NCBI GenBank assembly: GCA_020249435.1
Contig: JADCFQ010000007.1
Coordinates: forward strand, 124,001-188,000
Direction: 5' to 3'
DNA from: Roseomonas sp.
GTDB lineage: Bacteria > Pseudomonadota > Alphaproteobacteria > Acetobacterales > Acetobacteraceae
Length of the DNA stretch: 64,000 nt
In this document: positions 51,176 to 60,577 of the stretch, one piece after another
How positions within the stretch are numbered: the stretch's first letter is position 1
How the letters are laid out: every line of letters starts with the position of its first letter
Translations under genes and position numbers: made by a program
The notes under the pieces: model-generated
Databases searched by the model: none
The model's input: the letters and a program-made list of their open reading frames with translations, nothing else
Told to the model about the DNA's origin: nothing

Positions 51176-51979
51176 TCAACGCGGCATGGTGCCGGCGCGG
51201 CCAGCGGTTGAACCGCCATCAATCACCAATTCACTGCCCGTCATATGCCGCGATGCATCCGATGCCAGGAATACAACCCCAGCCGCGATATCCGCCGCCG
51301 TGCCGGCTTCCCCCAAGGGTACAATATTCGCTGCCAATTGGCGCGGATCAATCGGCGCATTACGGCCACCTTCAGCGCCCTGCGGCATCTTCTGCCAAAT
51401 ATCGGTTTCAATCACGCCGGGATGGACGGAATTGCAGCGAATCCCATCCCGCGCGCCGGCGCATTCCAGCGCGACCGATTTTGAGAATAGCCGCACCGCG
51501 CCCTTGCTCGCGGAATAACCAGCCAAGCCGGCAGAACCGCGAATGCCGGCGATGGACGACATCATGATGATGGAACCGCCTCCGGCGCGCCGCATGGCTG
51601 GAATGGCGTATTTCACCGACAGAAACACACCATCAATATTCACCGCATTCTGCCGCCGCCAATCGGCCAGCGACATATCAAGCAAAGGCTTCATGATGGC
51701 GATACCGGCATTGGAGACGAGCACATCAAGCCGTCCGAATTGGGCCTCAATGGCGGCGATCACCTCGGCCCAACGCGCTTCATCCGTCACATCCTGGTGA
51801 AGATAAAGTGCCTGATGCCCAACGCCGCGGAGCTTTGCAGCCAAAGCCTCGCCGCGCGTATCATCAACATCGGTCAGCACCACCTTGGCACCTTCGGCGG
51901 CGAGAGCCTCCGCGCACGCCGCGCCAATACCCGCCGCAGCGCCCGTGATCAGCGCGACCTTGCCTTGCACCTGTCCCAT
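51176..51979 (-). CDS. Short-chain dehydrogenase/reductase (SDR)
   Basis: A 267-residue classical SDR. TGAAAGIGAACAEALAAEGA is the cofactor motif and LTDVDDTRG follows. SNAGIAIMKPLLD, MMSSIAGIRGSAGLAGYSAS with Tyr-x3-Lys and GSELVIDGGSTAG are further landmarks. The ATG at 51979 (MGQVQGKVALITG) was chosen; the frame opens six codons earlier at an unlikely start. It lies 10 bases after the DadA-like gene. Its N-terminal half (SNAGIAIMKPLL) is close to that of the next SDR (NNAGIAIFKPIL), perhaps an old duplication. Confidence 0.9.
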   Translation of the reverse strand: MGQVQGKVALITGAAAGIGAACAEALAAEGAKVVLTDVDDTRGEALAAKLRGVGHQALYLHQDVTDEARWAEVIAAIEAQFGRLDVLVSNAGIAIMKPLLDMSLADWRRQNAVNIDGVFLSVKYAIPAMRRAGGGSIIMMSSIAGIRGSAGLAGYSASKGAVRLFSKSVALECAGARDGIRCNSVHPGVIETDIWQKMPQGAEGGRNAPIDPRQLAANIVPLGEAGTAADIAAGVVFLASDASRHMTGSELVIDGGSTAGRAGTMPR

Positions 51980-51989
51980 TGCATCCCCC

Positions 51990-53243
51990 TTAAGCAAAAC
52001 GTTCCGCCGCGAAGGGCGTGAAATCGAAATTGGGCTTTTCGCCCGCGACCAAAGCGCCCATCAGCGCGCCAGTCGGCGCCGAGCCCGTCAGGCCCAAATG
52101 CCCATGACCAAAGGCGCAATAAAGCCCCCGCCAATCACGCACCGGCCCCATCACCGGCACGCTATCGGGCAGGCAGGGGCGATGGCCCATCCAGATCTTG
52201 CCGCCTTCCGTGCGCGCCTTCGGGAATACCTTTTTCAGATCACCCAGCAGCAACCTGGCGCGCGATTCCGTGGGCGGCGCATCAAGCCCGGCGATTTCAA
52301 CCGAACCCGCCACGCGCAGCCCTTCTTCCATCGGGCTGATAAACACCTTGCGATCAGCGGGCGACAGCACACGCCCCACCTTCACGCCCGCATCCGGTAG
52401 CATCACGTGATAACCGCGCTGGGTTTCCAACGGCACTTTCAGCCCAAGCGGAGCAAGCAAACGCGCGGACCAGGCGCCAGCCGCGAGCACAATCTGATCC
52501 GCGGCAATATCCTCACCCACGCAGCGCACACCGGTCGCGCGCTGACCTTCGGTCAGAATCGCCTGCACCTCAACGCTGCGAATCTCGCCCCCCATCCGGC
52601 GCACGCCATTCGCCACCACGGCAGCCAGGCGCGCTGGATTCACGCAGGAACCGTGATCGGGCAGATAAAGGCCAATCTGGTAATCTTCCGAAACCTCTGG
52701 CTCCAAGTCGCGCAAGGCCGGCCCGACCAGCTTTTGCACTTTCAGCCCGTGCTTCTGCCTGAGCGTGAGGGAGGCGTTATCTTTCGCCAGTTGTTCCTCA
52801 TTCCGATAAAGATACATCTGGCCTTCTTCGCGGATCAGATCACTCGCCCCTTCCGCCGCCAGGATTTCACGATGCCGGTCCGGCGCAGAAAACAGCAGCG
52901 CGGAAAGCGCGACGGCGGCGGATTCGACCTTCTCCTGCCGGGCGGAAGCGACAAAGCGCAACAGCCAAGGCATGGCGCGCAGCCAATAGCGCGCGGGGAT
53001 ATGCAAAGCGCCGGCGGGGTCCATCAGCATTTTCGGCACCTGCGCCAGCACGCCCGGCATGGCAAGCGGCGCCACCGACCCATGGCTGATGGCGCCCGCA
53101 TTGCCGGTATAGGCCGCACCTTCCTTGCCGGCTTCCAGCACCAGCGGCTTCAGCCCGCGTCGCGCCAAATGCCAGGCGATGCACAGGCCAACAATGCCTC
53201 CCCCGATGATTACCGGGGCGGGTTGGGGAGATTGCGTTTCCAT
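51990..53243 (-). CDS. D-amino acid dehydrogenase-like FAD oxidoreductase (DadA family)
   Basis: A 417-residue flavoprotein. PVIIGGGIVGLCIAWHLARR is the FAD motif near residue 10, and GNAGAISHGSVAPLAMPGVL is the DadA-type loop. The C-terminal part GHRPCLPDSVPVMGP followed by FGHGHLGLTGSAPTGAL is diagnostic for DadA/SolA-like enzymes. It oxidises D-amino acids or related secondary amines to oxo acids, passing electrons to the membrane. It heads a minus-strand run with two SDR genes and is divergent from the dioxygenase gene across 95 bases. Confidence 0.9.
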   Translation of the reverse strand: METQSPQPAPVIIGGGIVGLCIAWHLARRGLKPLVLEAGKEGAAYTGNAGAISHGSVAPLAMPGVLAQVPKMLMDPAGALHIPARYWLRAMPWLLRFVASARQEKVESAAVALSALLFSAPDRHREILAAEGASDLIREEGQMYLYRNEEQLAKDNASLTLRQKHGLKVQKLVGPALRDLEPEVSEDYQIGLYLPDHGSCVNPARLAAVVANGVRRMGGEIRSVEVQAILTEGQRATGVRCVGEDIAADQIVLAAGAWSARLLAPLGLKVPLETQRGYHVMLPDAGVKVGRVLSPADRKVFISPMEEGLRVAGSVEIAGLDAPPTESRARLLLGDLKKVFPKARTEGGKIWMGHRPCLPDSVPVMGPVRDWRGLYCAFGHGHLGLTGSAPTGALMGALVAGEKPNFDFTPFAAERFA

Positions 53244-53338
53244 CAGGCCATCCTGACGCAGTCTTCAGCCCCAGGGAAGCGCCCGGTTGACGCACCGGGG
53301 CCGGGGCCTCAATTTCGGCGCCTGTGGAGGATGCCAGC

Positions 53339-54220
53339 ATGAAAATCACCCCTAATAATGCCGGGCTCGGCGCCCGGGTTGAAGGCATTGACCTGCGTGA
53401 GCCTGCCTCGCCCGAGGATTTCCGCACGCTTTTGCGGGCGCTCGGCGAATATGGCGTGCTGTGTTTCCCAAAGCAGGATCTGGAAGCGCCGCAAGTGGCT
53501 GCCTTCGGCAAGCGCTTTGGCGATTTGGAAGTGAATGTCGCCAATCTGTTCCATGCGCCGGGCCATCCGGAAGTGATGATCCTTTCCAATATGAAGGATG
53601 AAGCGGGCAAGCCTATTGGGCTGAATGATGCCGGCCAGGGCTGGCATACGGATATGTCCTATTCAAAGGAAATTGCGCTGGCGAATATGCTGCACGCCAA
53701 GCGCGTGCCGAGGCGTGACGGCAAAGTGCTGGGGGCGACGCAATTCCGCAATATGCATGCCGCCTTTGCCGATTTGCCGGCCGAGGTAAAGGCGCGCATT
53801 GAAGGTCGCGTTGCCATTCATGATTTCAGTAAATTCTGGGATATGATGCGCCAGCGCCCGGGCAGCATTCGCGGCCCGCTCACGCCCGAACAGCGCGCGA
53901 AAAAGCCGCCGGTTGAGCAACCGATTATGCGTATTCACCCGATCACCGGGCGGCCAGTGCTTTACTGCAATTGCGGCTATGCCATGCATGTGAAGGATAT
54001 GGACCGCGCCGAATCCGATGCGCTGCTGGATTATTTGTTTCGCCATCAGGCGCAGGACAAATACCTCTATACGCATGAATGGTCGGAAGGTGATGTGCTG
54101 ATCTGGGACAATATCGGCACCATGCATAATGCGGTGGCCGATTACCTGCCCGGCGAGGACCGCTACATCCTGCGCGTGCAGGTGATGGCGACACTCGATT
54201 ACGCGGCGCTGGCGGCATGA
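53339..54220 (+). CDS. TauD/TfdA-family Fe(II)/2-oxoglutarate dioxygenase
   Basis: A 293-residue oxygenase. The iron-binding His-x-Asp is in GWHTDMSY, and the distal His in GTMHNAVADYLPGED. The Arg that binds 2-oxoglutarate is in RYILRVQV. GARVEGIDLREP at the start is typical of the family. Members hydroxylate small sulphonates, aryloxyacids or other carboxylates, often releasing an aldehyde. The ATG at 53339 has GGAGG about nine bases upstream. The stop overlaps the start of the fumarylacetoacetase-family gene (ATGA), so the two steps are linked. Confidence 0.9.
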   Translation: MKITPNNAGLGARVEGIDLREPASPEDFRTLLRALGEYGVLCFPKQDLEAPQVAAFGKRFGDLEVNVANLFHAPGHPEVMILSNMKDEAGKPIGLNDAGQGWHTDMSYSKEIALANMLHAKRVPRRDGKVLGATQFRNMHAAFADLPAEVKARIEGRVAIHDFSKFWDMMRQRPGSIRGPLTPEQRAKKPPVEQPIMRIHPITGRPVLYCNCGYAMHVKDMDRAESDALLDYLFRHQAQDKYLYTHEWSEGDVLIWDNIGTMHNAVADYLPGEDRYILRVQVMATLDYAALAA

Positions 54221-55125
54221 AACTGGTCACGTTTCAGGGCGCGCATGGCGCAACACTTGGCGGTGTGGTCGGTGAAAGCGTAGTCGCCCTGCGCCCTGCC
54301 CTATCCGCCGCGATGCGCGCCGCCGGTGAGGCTGATCGTAGCGCCGAGGTGATCCCCGCCGATATGGTAGCGCTGCTTGGCGACGAGGCGGCGATGACCG
54401 CCGCTGGCCGCGCGCTTGCCTTTGCCGCGCGGGTCGAGAACGCCGCGCTGCGTCAACCACTTGCGGGGGCAAAACTCCTGGCGCCGTTGAAGCCCGGCAA
54501 GATTTTGGGTGTCGGGCGCAATTACGGCGATCACGCCAAGGAAGTCGGTGGACCGAAATTGGAAATGCCGCGCATTTTCATGAAGCCGGCAAGCTCCGTC
54601 GTTGGTCCCGGCGCGGTAGTGAAGATCCCGCGCGATGTGAAAAAGCCCGATTGGGAAGTGGAACTTGGTGTGGTGATCGGCAAGTCCGCGCGGGATGTAC
54701 CGGAAGGCGTCGCCCTGGATTACGTCGCGGGCTATACGGTGCTGAATGATGTCAGTGCGCGGGAATTTCAATTCGATGTGCCGCTTGCCATGACATCCTT
54801 CGCCAAAGGCATGGATGGCTTCTGCCCCATGGGCCCCTGGATCGTGACGCCAGAAGAAGTGGGCGAGCCCTGGATGCTGGACGTGAAATGCTGGCTGAAT
54901 GGCGAAGAAGTGCAGCACGGCAATACACGCGATCTGATCTTTTCCGTCTCCGCGCTGATTGCCTTTCTCTCGCGCTATATGACACTGGAACCAGGCGATG
55001 TGATTGCGACCGGCACGCCAGCCGGCGTTGGGCATTTCCGCGACCCGCCACGCTATTTGAAGCCGGGCGACAAGTTGCGCCTGGAGGTGGAGCGCGTTGG
55101 TGTGCTGGAACATGCGATTGGTTGA
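54217..55125 (+). CDS. Fumarylacetoacetate hydrolase-family protein
   Basis: A 302-residue protein. After ~80 variable residues, the FAH core begins with GKILGVGRNYGDHAKEVGG. Metal-binding glutamates are in WEVELGVVIG and an aspartate in VLNDVSAREFQFD. GDVIATGTPAGVGHFRDPPR and LKPGDKLRLEVE complete the fold. Relatives include 2-hydroxyhepta-2,4-diene-1,7-dioate isomerase, ureidoglycolate lyase and acylpyruvate hydrolases. The reaction is cleavage or decarboxylation of a dicarbonyl acid; substrate open. Coupled to the dioxygenase gene and followed at 18 bases by two Bug genes. Confidence 0.9.
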   Translation: MKLVTFQGAHGATLGGVVGESVVALRPALSAAMRAAGEADRSAEVIPADMVALLGDEAAMTAAGRALAFAARVENAALRQPLAGAKLLAPLKPGKILGVGRNYGDHAKEVGGPKLEMPRIFMKPASSVVGPGAVVKIPRDVKKPDWEVELGVVIGKSARDVPEGVALDYVAGYTVLNDVSAREFQFDVPLAMTSFAKGMDGFCPMGPWIVTPEEVGEPWMLDVKCWLNGEEVQHGNTRDLIFSVSALIAFLSRYMTLEPGDVIATGTPAGVGHFRDPPRYLKPGDKLRLEVERVGVLEHAIG

Positions 55126-55143
55126 CATGAAGGGGAGGCAAGA

Positions 55144-56130
55144 ATGACAAAGCGTTTTTTGCTGGCAGCCATGGCTGCGTTTTTGGCGCTGCCTGCCTGG
55201 GCGCAGCCCAAAGCGCCGGGCACGGATTATCCGAATAGGCCCGTGCGCGTGGTAGTCGCCCTTGCCCCTGGCGGCAATGCGGATATCAATGCGCGTCTGA
55301 TTTCAACGGCGTTGTCGCAGCAATTGGGGCAGCAATTCGTGGTGGAAAATCGCCCCTCGGGCGGTGGCACGGTTGCCTTTGAAACCCTCGCGCAGACGCC
55401 GCCCGATGGCTATACCTTACTGGTTGGCGCGCTTGGGTCCCATGCGCTGAATATCGGGCTTTATGGTGACAGGCTGCGCGTGCATCCGTTGACCGGCGTG
55501 GATCACATCACCATCAGCAGTCATTCCGCGATTGTGCTGGCGGTACACCCTTCGCTTGGCGTCAATACGCTTTCAGAATTCCGTGCGCTGCTTGCCGCCA
55601 ATCCAAACAAGTATGATTTCGGCTCCTCAGGCAATGGCACGACCGGGCATATTTCCTCGGCTCTTTTGCTGCATTTATTGGGGGTGCAGGCGCAGCATGT
55701 GCCTTATCGCGGTTCCGCGGCATCCTTTGCCGACCTCGCCGTGGGGCGCATTGCGTTTCAGTCGGACACCATCTCCTTCCTTGCGGATCATATCCGTGCG
55801 GGAACCGTGCGCGGCCTTGCAATTGCCACACCTGAGCGTTCACCCATGGCGCCCGATGTGCCGACCTCAGCCGAAGCCGGCCTGCCTGCCTTTCAGGCCA
55901 CAACCTGGACCCCGTGGTCCGCGACACTCGGCACGCCGCTGCCGATCCGGCAATTTCTGTATGAGCAAATCGCCATTGCGCTCCGCAAGCCTGATGTGCG
56001 CGATAGGCTGGTGCAGCTTGGCAATACCATCCCGGATGGCATGACGCCGGAAGCAACGCGTGCCTTCATCGCAAGCGAGATTGACAAATGGGTGCCGATC
56101 GTGCGGGCCACCGGCGCGCGTGTGGATTGA
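55144..56130 (+). CDS. TctC/Bug-family periplasmic binding protein
   Basis: A 328-residue secreted receptor. A Sec signal (TKRFLLAAMAAFLALPAWAQ) is followed by YPNRPVRVVVALAPGGNADI. VVENRPSGGGTVAFE, PPDGYTLLVGALGSH and YDFGSSGNGTTGHISSALLL are the standard Bug motifs. GAGG-like bases lie before the ATG. It stands 11 bases before a second Bug gene in the same direction, downstream of catabolic genes. No TctA or TctB membrane subunits are present in the window. Confidence 0.91.
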   Translation: MTKRFLLAAMAAFLALPAWAQPKAPGTDYPNRPVRVVVALAPGGNADINARLISTALSQQLGQQFVVENRPSGGGTVAFETLAQTPPDGYTLLVGALGSHALNIGLYGDRLRVHPLTGVDHITISSHSAIVLAVHPSLGVNTLSEFRALLAANPNKYDFGSSGNGTTGHISSALLLHLLGVQAQHVPYRGSAASFADLAVGRIAFQSDTISFLADHIRAGTVRGLAIATPERSPMAPDVPTSAEAGLPAFQATTWTPWSATLGTPLPIRQFLYEQIAIALRKPDVRDRLVQLGNTIPDGMTPEATRAFIASEIDKWVPIVRATGARVD

Positions 56131-56141
56131 GTAAGACCCAA

Positions 56142-57110
56142 ATGAAAATCGAAAGACGCACGCTTCTCGGCACCCTGGCCGCAACCGCCCTGCCAGGGCT
56201 GGCGCAAGCGCAAGATATCGCCTGGCCCACCAAGCCCATTCGCGTGGTGGTGCCCTATGCCGCCAGTGGGGGGACAGATATTCTGGTGCGCGCGATTGGC
56301 GAGGCGTTGCGCAGTACGCTGCCGCAATCTTTCATTGTGGAAAACCGAGCTGGCGCGGCGGGTGTGATCGGTTCCGAAGTGGTCGCACGCGCGGAACCCG
56401 ATGGGCATACCTTGCTCGTGGTTGTTTCAACCCACATCATGAACAAATACCATCTGCCCAGCATGCCTCATGATGCGATCCGCGATTTCACGCCGATTGC
56501 CATGCTGACGCGCAATACCATGGTGCTGGTGGCCGGCGGCAATCAGCCTTTTGATTCGCTAACCTCCATGCTCGCCTATGCCAAGGCTAATCCGGGTAAG
56601 GTGGGTACGGGTTCAACCGAGGCGCTGTCCTCCTTCATCGGGCAGGAAATGGCACGGCGTGCTGGGGTGGACATGCCCGATATCGCCTATCGCAGCGGCG
56701 GGCCTTTGATGAACGACATTGTCGCCGGGCATTTGCCGAGTGGCTGGACCAGCACGGTCAGCGCCATGCCGCATATGCAAACCGGGCGCGTGCGTGTGCT
56801 CGCGGTTTCCACCGGGACACGTTCGCCCTTCTTCCCGGATGCGCCAACGCCCGCCGAACAGGGTGTGCGCGATTTTGATCTGTCCGGTTGGGTTGCCATG
56901 CTGGGGCCACCACGCATGGCGCCTGCCCTGGTGGATCGCATCTATCGCACCATCAGCGCGGTTTTCGCCGATGAAACCTTCAAGCAAAGGCTGGTGGCGC
57001 TGGGTGTGGAGGCAGATGTGCGCCCATCTGCGGCGCTGCTGGACGCCATGCAACGCGATGATCGCATTTGGGCCGCGGCGAGTGCTGCCGGCCATATCCG
57101 ACCACAATAA
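56142..57110 (+). CDS. TctC/Bug-family periplasmic binding protein
   Basis: A 322-residue secreted receptor with the leader KIERRTLLGTLAATALPGLA and cleavage near AQAQD. IAWPTKPIRVVVPYAASGGT, VENRAGAAGVIGSEVVARAE and PDGHTLLVVVSTH are Bug motifs. It differs from the preceding paralogue throughout and is not a recent duplicate. The ATG at 56142 starts the leader; the frame is open 18 codons further into the previous gene. It is followed at 17 bases by the PEP mutase-family gene, suggesting a shared transcript and a possible common substrate. Confidence 0.91.
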   Translation: MKIERRTLLGTLAATALPGLAQAQDIAWPTKPIRVVVPYAASGGTDILVRAIGEALRSTLPQSFIVENRAGAAGVIGSEVVARAEPDGHTLLVVVSTHIMNKYHLPSMPHDAIRDFTPIAMLTRNTMVLVAGGNQPFDSLTSMLAYAKANPGKVGTGSTEALSSFIGQEMARRAGVDMPDIAYRSGGPLMNDIVAGHLPSGWTSTVSAMPHMQTGRVRVLAVSTGTRSPFFPDAPTPAEQGVRDFDLSGWVAMLGPPRMAPALVDRIYRTISAVFADETFKQRLVALGVEADVRPSAALLDAMQRDDRIWAAASAAGHIRPQ

Positions 57111-57127
57111 ACAGATAAGGAAATCCC

Positions 57128-58006
57128 ATGGCCAATCCATCTCTTCGCAAGGCGCTTGCCGAGAAGCGCTTCATCCTGGCACCTGGTGTTTTCGACATGA
57201 TCTCGGCCAAGATCGCTGACGGCATGGGGTTTGATTGCATTTATGGAACGGGCTTTGGCGCCGTTGCCTCGGCCCTTGGTGTCGCGGATGCGGGCATTGC
57301 CACCTATGCCGATATGGTGGCGCGCATGGGCACCATGGCGCGCGGCTGCAAGACACCTTTGGTCGCGGATGCCGATACGGGCTATGGCGGTTTGCTGAAT
57401 GTGCGTCACACCACGCTTGGCTATGAAGCCGCAGGCATGACCGGCATTCAGCTTGAAGATCAGGAAATGCCCAAGAAATGCGGCCACACCCCTGGCAGGC
57501 GCGTGATCCCCGCCGAGGAGATGGTGCTGAAGATCAAGGTTGCCGCCGAAGCGCGGCGCGATCCGAATTTCCTGATTGTGGCGCGTACGGATTCCCGCAC
57601 CACACTTGGGCTTGAGGAAGCCATTCGCCGCGGGCGCATGTATGGCGATGCGGGCGCCGATATTGTCTTCATCGAAAGCCCGGAAAGCGAAGATGAAATG
57701 CGCGCCATCGGCAAGGCGATTGCCAAACCCTTGCTCGCCAATATGGTGGAAGGCGGGCGCACGCCCATCCTGCCCGCCGCGCGCTTGCAGGAAATTGGCT
57801 ATGCCATGGCGATCTACCCCGCCATTGGCTTCCTTGCCGCAGCCGCCGCGCTGGAGCGCGCCTATGCGCATTTGAAGACCGCCGGCGATAGTCTGGCACT
57901 TGGTGAATCCTATGGCTTCAAGAAAATGACCGAGCTCATGGGCTTCCTGGAAGTCTGGGATTTTGAAAAGCAATGGGCACAGCCCGAAAAGGATACGGCA
58001 GCATGA
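57128..58006 (+). CDS. PEP mutase / isocitrate lyase-family enzyme
   Basis: A 292-residue cytoplasmic enzyme with a TIM-barrel. VADADTGYGG binds magnesium, and GIQLEDQEMPKKCGHTPGRR carries the KKCGH signature of isocitrate and 2-methylisocitrate lyases. LIVARTDSR follows. Length and lack of a long C-terminal extension fit 2-methylisocitrate lyase, oxaloacetate decarboxylase or dimethylmalate lyase-like enzymes. The product would be a 2-oxo acid or succinate plus pyruvate. An AAGGAAA stretch precedes the ATG. Its stop overlaps the haloacid dehalogenase start. Confidence 0.88.
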   Translation: MANPSLRKALAEKRFILAPGVFDMISAKIADGMGFDCIYGTGFGAVASALGVADAGIATYADMVARMGTMARGCKTPLVADADTGYGGLLNVRHTTLGYEAAGMTGIQLEDQEMPKKCGHTPGRRVIPAEEMVLKIKVAAEARRDPNFLIVARTDSRTTLGLEEAIRRGRMYGDAGADIVFIESPESEDEMRAIGKAIAKPLLANMVEGGRTPILPAARLQEIGYAMAIYPAIGFLAAAAALERAYAHLKTAGDSLALGESYGFKKMTELMGFLEVWDFEKQWAQPEKDTAA

Positions 58007-58728
58007 GCGCGCTTCCCGACGTGAAAGCACTGGTCTTCGATGTTTTCGGCACGGTGGTAGATTGGCGGAACGGTATTGCGCGCGATGCACGCATATTCCT
58101 GGCACGTCATGGCCAGGGCGATATAGACCCGCATCGCTTCGCCGATGCCTGGCGCAAACGCTACCAGCCCGCGATGGAGGAAGTGCGCAGCGGCCGGCGC
58201 CCCTTCACGCGGCTGGATGTGCTGCATCGGGAAAACCTTGATGGTGTGCTCAAGGATTTTGGCGTTGCCACCAGCGGTATCAGTGAGGAGGAACTCGATT
58301 GGTTCAATCGTGCCTGGCATCGGCTGAACCCCTGGCCTGATACCGTGCCAGGCTTGATCCGCCTCAAGGCAAAACACTTCATTGCCCCGTTGTCGAATGG
58401 CAATATCCTGCTGCTCGCGAATATGGCGAAACGCGCCGGCATGCCGTGGGATGCGATCCTGGGGGCCGAGGCTGCGCAAGCCTATAAGCCGCAGCCCGAA
58501 GCCTATTTGCGCACCTGCGAAATTCTGGGCCTGAAGCCCGCGCAAGTGGCGCTGGTTGCCGCGCATAATGGAGATTTGGCCGCGGCGCGCAAATGCGGTC
58601 TGGCCACCGCTTTTGTGCTCCGCCCCAATGAACATGGCGCGGATCAGGCAACCGATCTGAAGGCGGAACAGGATTGGGGCGCGATCGCGACCAGCTTTGA
58701 GGATTTGGCTGACCAGCTGGGTTGCTGA
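58003..58728 (+). CDS. Haloacid dehalogenase type II-like hydrolase
   Basis: A 241-residue HAD-superfamily enzyme. The nucleophile is Asp13 in VFDVFGTVVDW. Ser is in PLSNGN, Lys in AYKPQPEAY and the acidic end in AAHNGDLAAARKCGL. The VFDVFGT-VDWR and SNGN patterns are those of L-2-haloacid dehalogenases, although many relatives act on phosphates. It overlaps the preceding gene by four bases, so the pair is coupled. The frame opens ten codons earlier, inside the previous gene. Confidence 0.87.
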   Translation: MSALPDVKALVFDVFGTVVDWRNGIARDARIFLARHGQGDIDPHRFADAWRKRYQPAMEEVRSGRRPFTRLDVLHRENLDGVLKDFGVATSGISEEELDWFNRAWHRLNPWPDTVPGLIRLKAKHFIAPLSNGNILLLANMAKRAGMPWDAILGAEAAQAYKPQPEAYLRTCEILGLKPAQVALVAAHNGDLAAARKCGLATAFVLRPNEHGADQATDLKAEQDWGAIATSFEDLADQLGC

Positions 58729-58749
58729 ACAGCCATTCCGCGCCGGGGT

Positions 58750-59733
58750 TTACTCGGCGCGGATATTGCCCTCACGGATCACCGGCGTCCATTTCGCGTG
58801 ATCGCGCGCAATCAGCGCGGCGAATTCGGCGGGGCTTGAGGCGATCACATCCGCAGCCTGCACGCGCTGCACGGTTTCCTTCACCTCGGCTGAGGTAATG
58901 ATGGCGCGAAACACGCGATTGGCAGCGGCCACCACATCATCCGGCATGCCGGCGGGGCCGACGATGCCGTGCCACGTCATCGCTTCAAAGCCTGGGAAGG
59001 TTGCAGCCACGGCGGGCACGCCGGGGAGTGCCGCAACCGGTGCAGGCGTGCCGATGGCAAGCGCGCGCACACGCCCTTCACGAATAAAGGGAAGTGCCGT
59101 GGAAACAGACGGGAAGGAAAATTCGGTTTCACCCTGGATCAGGCTTCGCATCACATCCGCGCCGCTGCGGTAATGCACGGCGGTCAGTTTCACGCCGGCG
59201 CGGCGGCCCAGAAGCTCGGCGGCCAAATGGCTGACATGGCCAACACCTGGTGAGGCGTATTGAATGCCATCCGCCCGCGCGCGGGCACGGGCCAGCAATT
59301 CTTCCAAGCTTTGCACGGGCAAATTGGCGGGGACGATCACTGCGATCGGCAAATTCACCAAATGCGAAATCGGCGTGAAGGCGCGCATCGGGTCGTAATT
59401 CAGCGCCGGCTGCAATTCCTTGCCAATGCAATTGGCGCCGAGATCGGCCATCATTAGCGTATAGCCATCGGGACGGCTTTGCGCGACGAAAGCGCCCGCA
59501 ATGGCGCCACCAGCGCCAGAGCGGTTTTCCACCACCAGCGCCTGACCATTCGCCTGCGCCGCAAAACCATTGGCCACCAGGCGGGAAAGCGTATCAACCG
59601 CACCACCCGCGCCGAAGGGTACAATCAATCGCACCTGCCGATCCGGTCAGGCGGCCTGCGCGGCAACCGCCTTGGGCAGCGATGATGCAAAGCCAAGCAC
59701 AGCCAGGGTGCGACGTGAAATGGAAATGGACAT
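58750..59733 (-). pseudogene. TctC/Bug-family binding protein gene interrupted by one in-frame TGA
   Basis: A full Bug gene can be read on the minus strand from the ATG at 59733, which has GGGAGG nine bases upstream. It encodes the leader SISISRRTLAVLGFASSLPK and the AVAAQAA cleavage region. Codon 29 is TGA (59647-59649), followed in the same frame by PDRQVRLIVPFGAGGAVDTL and all later Bug motifs (VVENRSGAGGAIAG, RPDGYTLMMADLG) to the normal end. Other Bug proteins here have Trp-Pro at that position (AWPAAPIRF, AWPTKPIRV), so TGG to TGA is the simplest explanation. Internal starts would lack a signal peptide. Either pseudogene, sequencing error or readthrough. Confidence 0.85.
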
Positions 59734-59838
59734 GGCAATAAACCTCCCGTTTCGGCGTATTTTGGCATGCGGCGGGCTTCCTGCAAGCGCCTCGGCGCGG
59801 TTAAGCTTGAGCATGATTGCAAAAGAAAGGCCCGCCGC

Positions 59839-60561
59839 ATGACCTGGTCCATTGTTGCGCATGATCCCGCCACGGGCGCCTTCGCCGTGGCTGTTACCAC
59901 CTGCAATATCGCCGTTGGTGCCACCTGTCCTTTTCTGAAATCCGGTGTGGGCGCCGTCAGCACGCAATCCATGAGCAATCGCTATCTTGGTCCGGCCGTG
60001 CTGCAAGGCCTGGAACGCGGCCTGACGCCGACCAAGGCAATTGAAGCGGCGCTGGTGGGTGATGAAGGCAAGGGCTTGCGGCAAATTCATGCGGTGGATT
60101 GCCATGGCCGCAACGCTGCCTGGACCGGCGATAATTGCGTTGAATGGTGCGGGCATCTCAGCGGCGATGGCTTCAGCGTCGCCGGCAATATGCTGGCGGG
60201 TAGTGCCGTGGTGCAGGCAAGCTTTGATAGTTTCCGCGCCAATGCCAGCCTTGCGCTGCCGGAACGCCTGATCACGGCGCTTGATGCCGGCCAAGCGGCA
60301 GGCGGTGACAAGCGCGGCAAGCAATCTGCCGCACTTGTTTTGACCAGTACCGAGGATTTCCCGGACATCAACCTGCGCGTGGATGACCATACGGCACCGC
60401 TCGCAGAGCTGCGTCGCCTGTTTGGCCTTTGGCGCATTCAGGCCGAGCCTGGGCTTGCGTCCCGGCCCAGCAAGGCCAATCCTTCCGGCGAGACCGATCT
60501 TGATGTGATTGAAGCCGCCTGGATTGCGCGCGGCTTGGATTTGCGCCTGCGGCGCCCGTGA
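59839..60561 (+). CDS. DUF1028-family protein (Ntn-hydrolase-like)
   Basis: A 240-residue protein starting TWSIVAHDPATGAFAVAVTT, followed by CPFLKSGVGAVSTQSMSN and later GNMLAGSAVVQASFDSF. These are DUF1028 signatures. The family resembles Ntn-hydrolases and often sits in catabolic or amino acid gene sets; no reaction is firmly assigned. LRVDDHTAPLAELRRLFGLW near the end is also conserved. The ATG at 59839 was chosen from homology; an AAGG site precedes it. The tartrate dehydrogenase-like gene starts 16 bases later. Confidence 0.87.
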   Translation: MTWSIVAHDPATGAFAVAVTTCNIAVGATCPFLKSGVGAVSTQSMSNRYLGPAVLQGLERGLTPTKAIEAALVGDEGKGLRQIHAVDCHGRNAAWTGDNCVEWCGHLSGDGFSVAGNMLAGSAVVQASFDSFRANASLALPERLITALDAGQAAGGDKRGKQSAALVLTSTEDFPDINLRVDDHTAPLAELRRLFGLWRIQAEPGLASRPSKANPSGETDLDVIEAAWIARGLDLRLRRP

Positions 60562-60577
60562 AAGGAAACCAGTAATC

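Noticed and set aside
59634-59733. Frameshift as the cause of the broken Bug gene
   Set aside because: Leader and mature part are in the same frame; only one TGA codon separates them.
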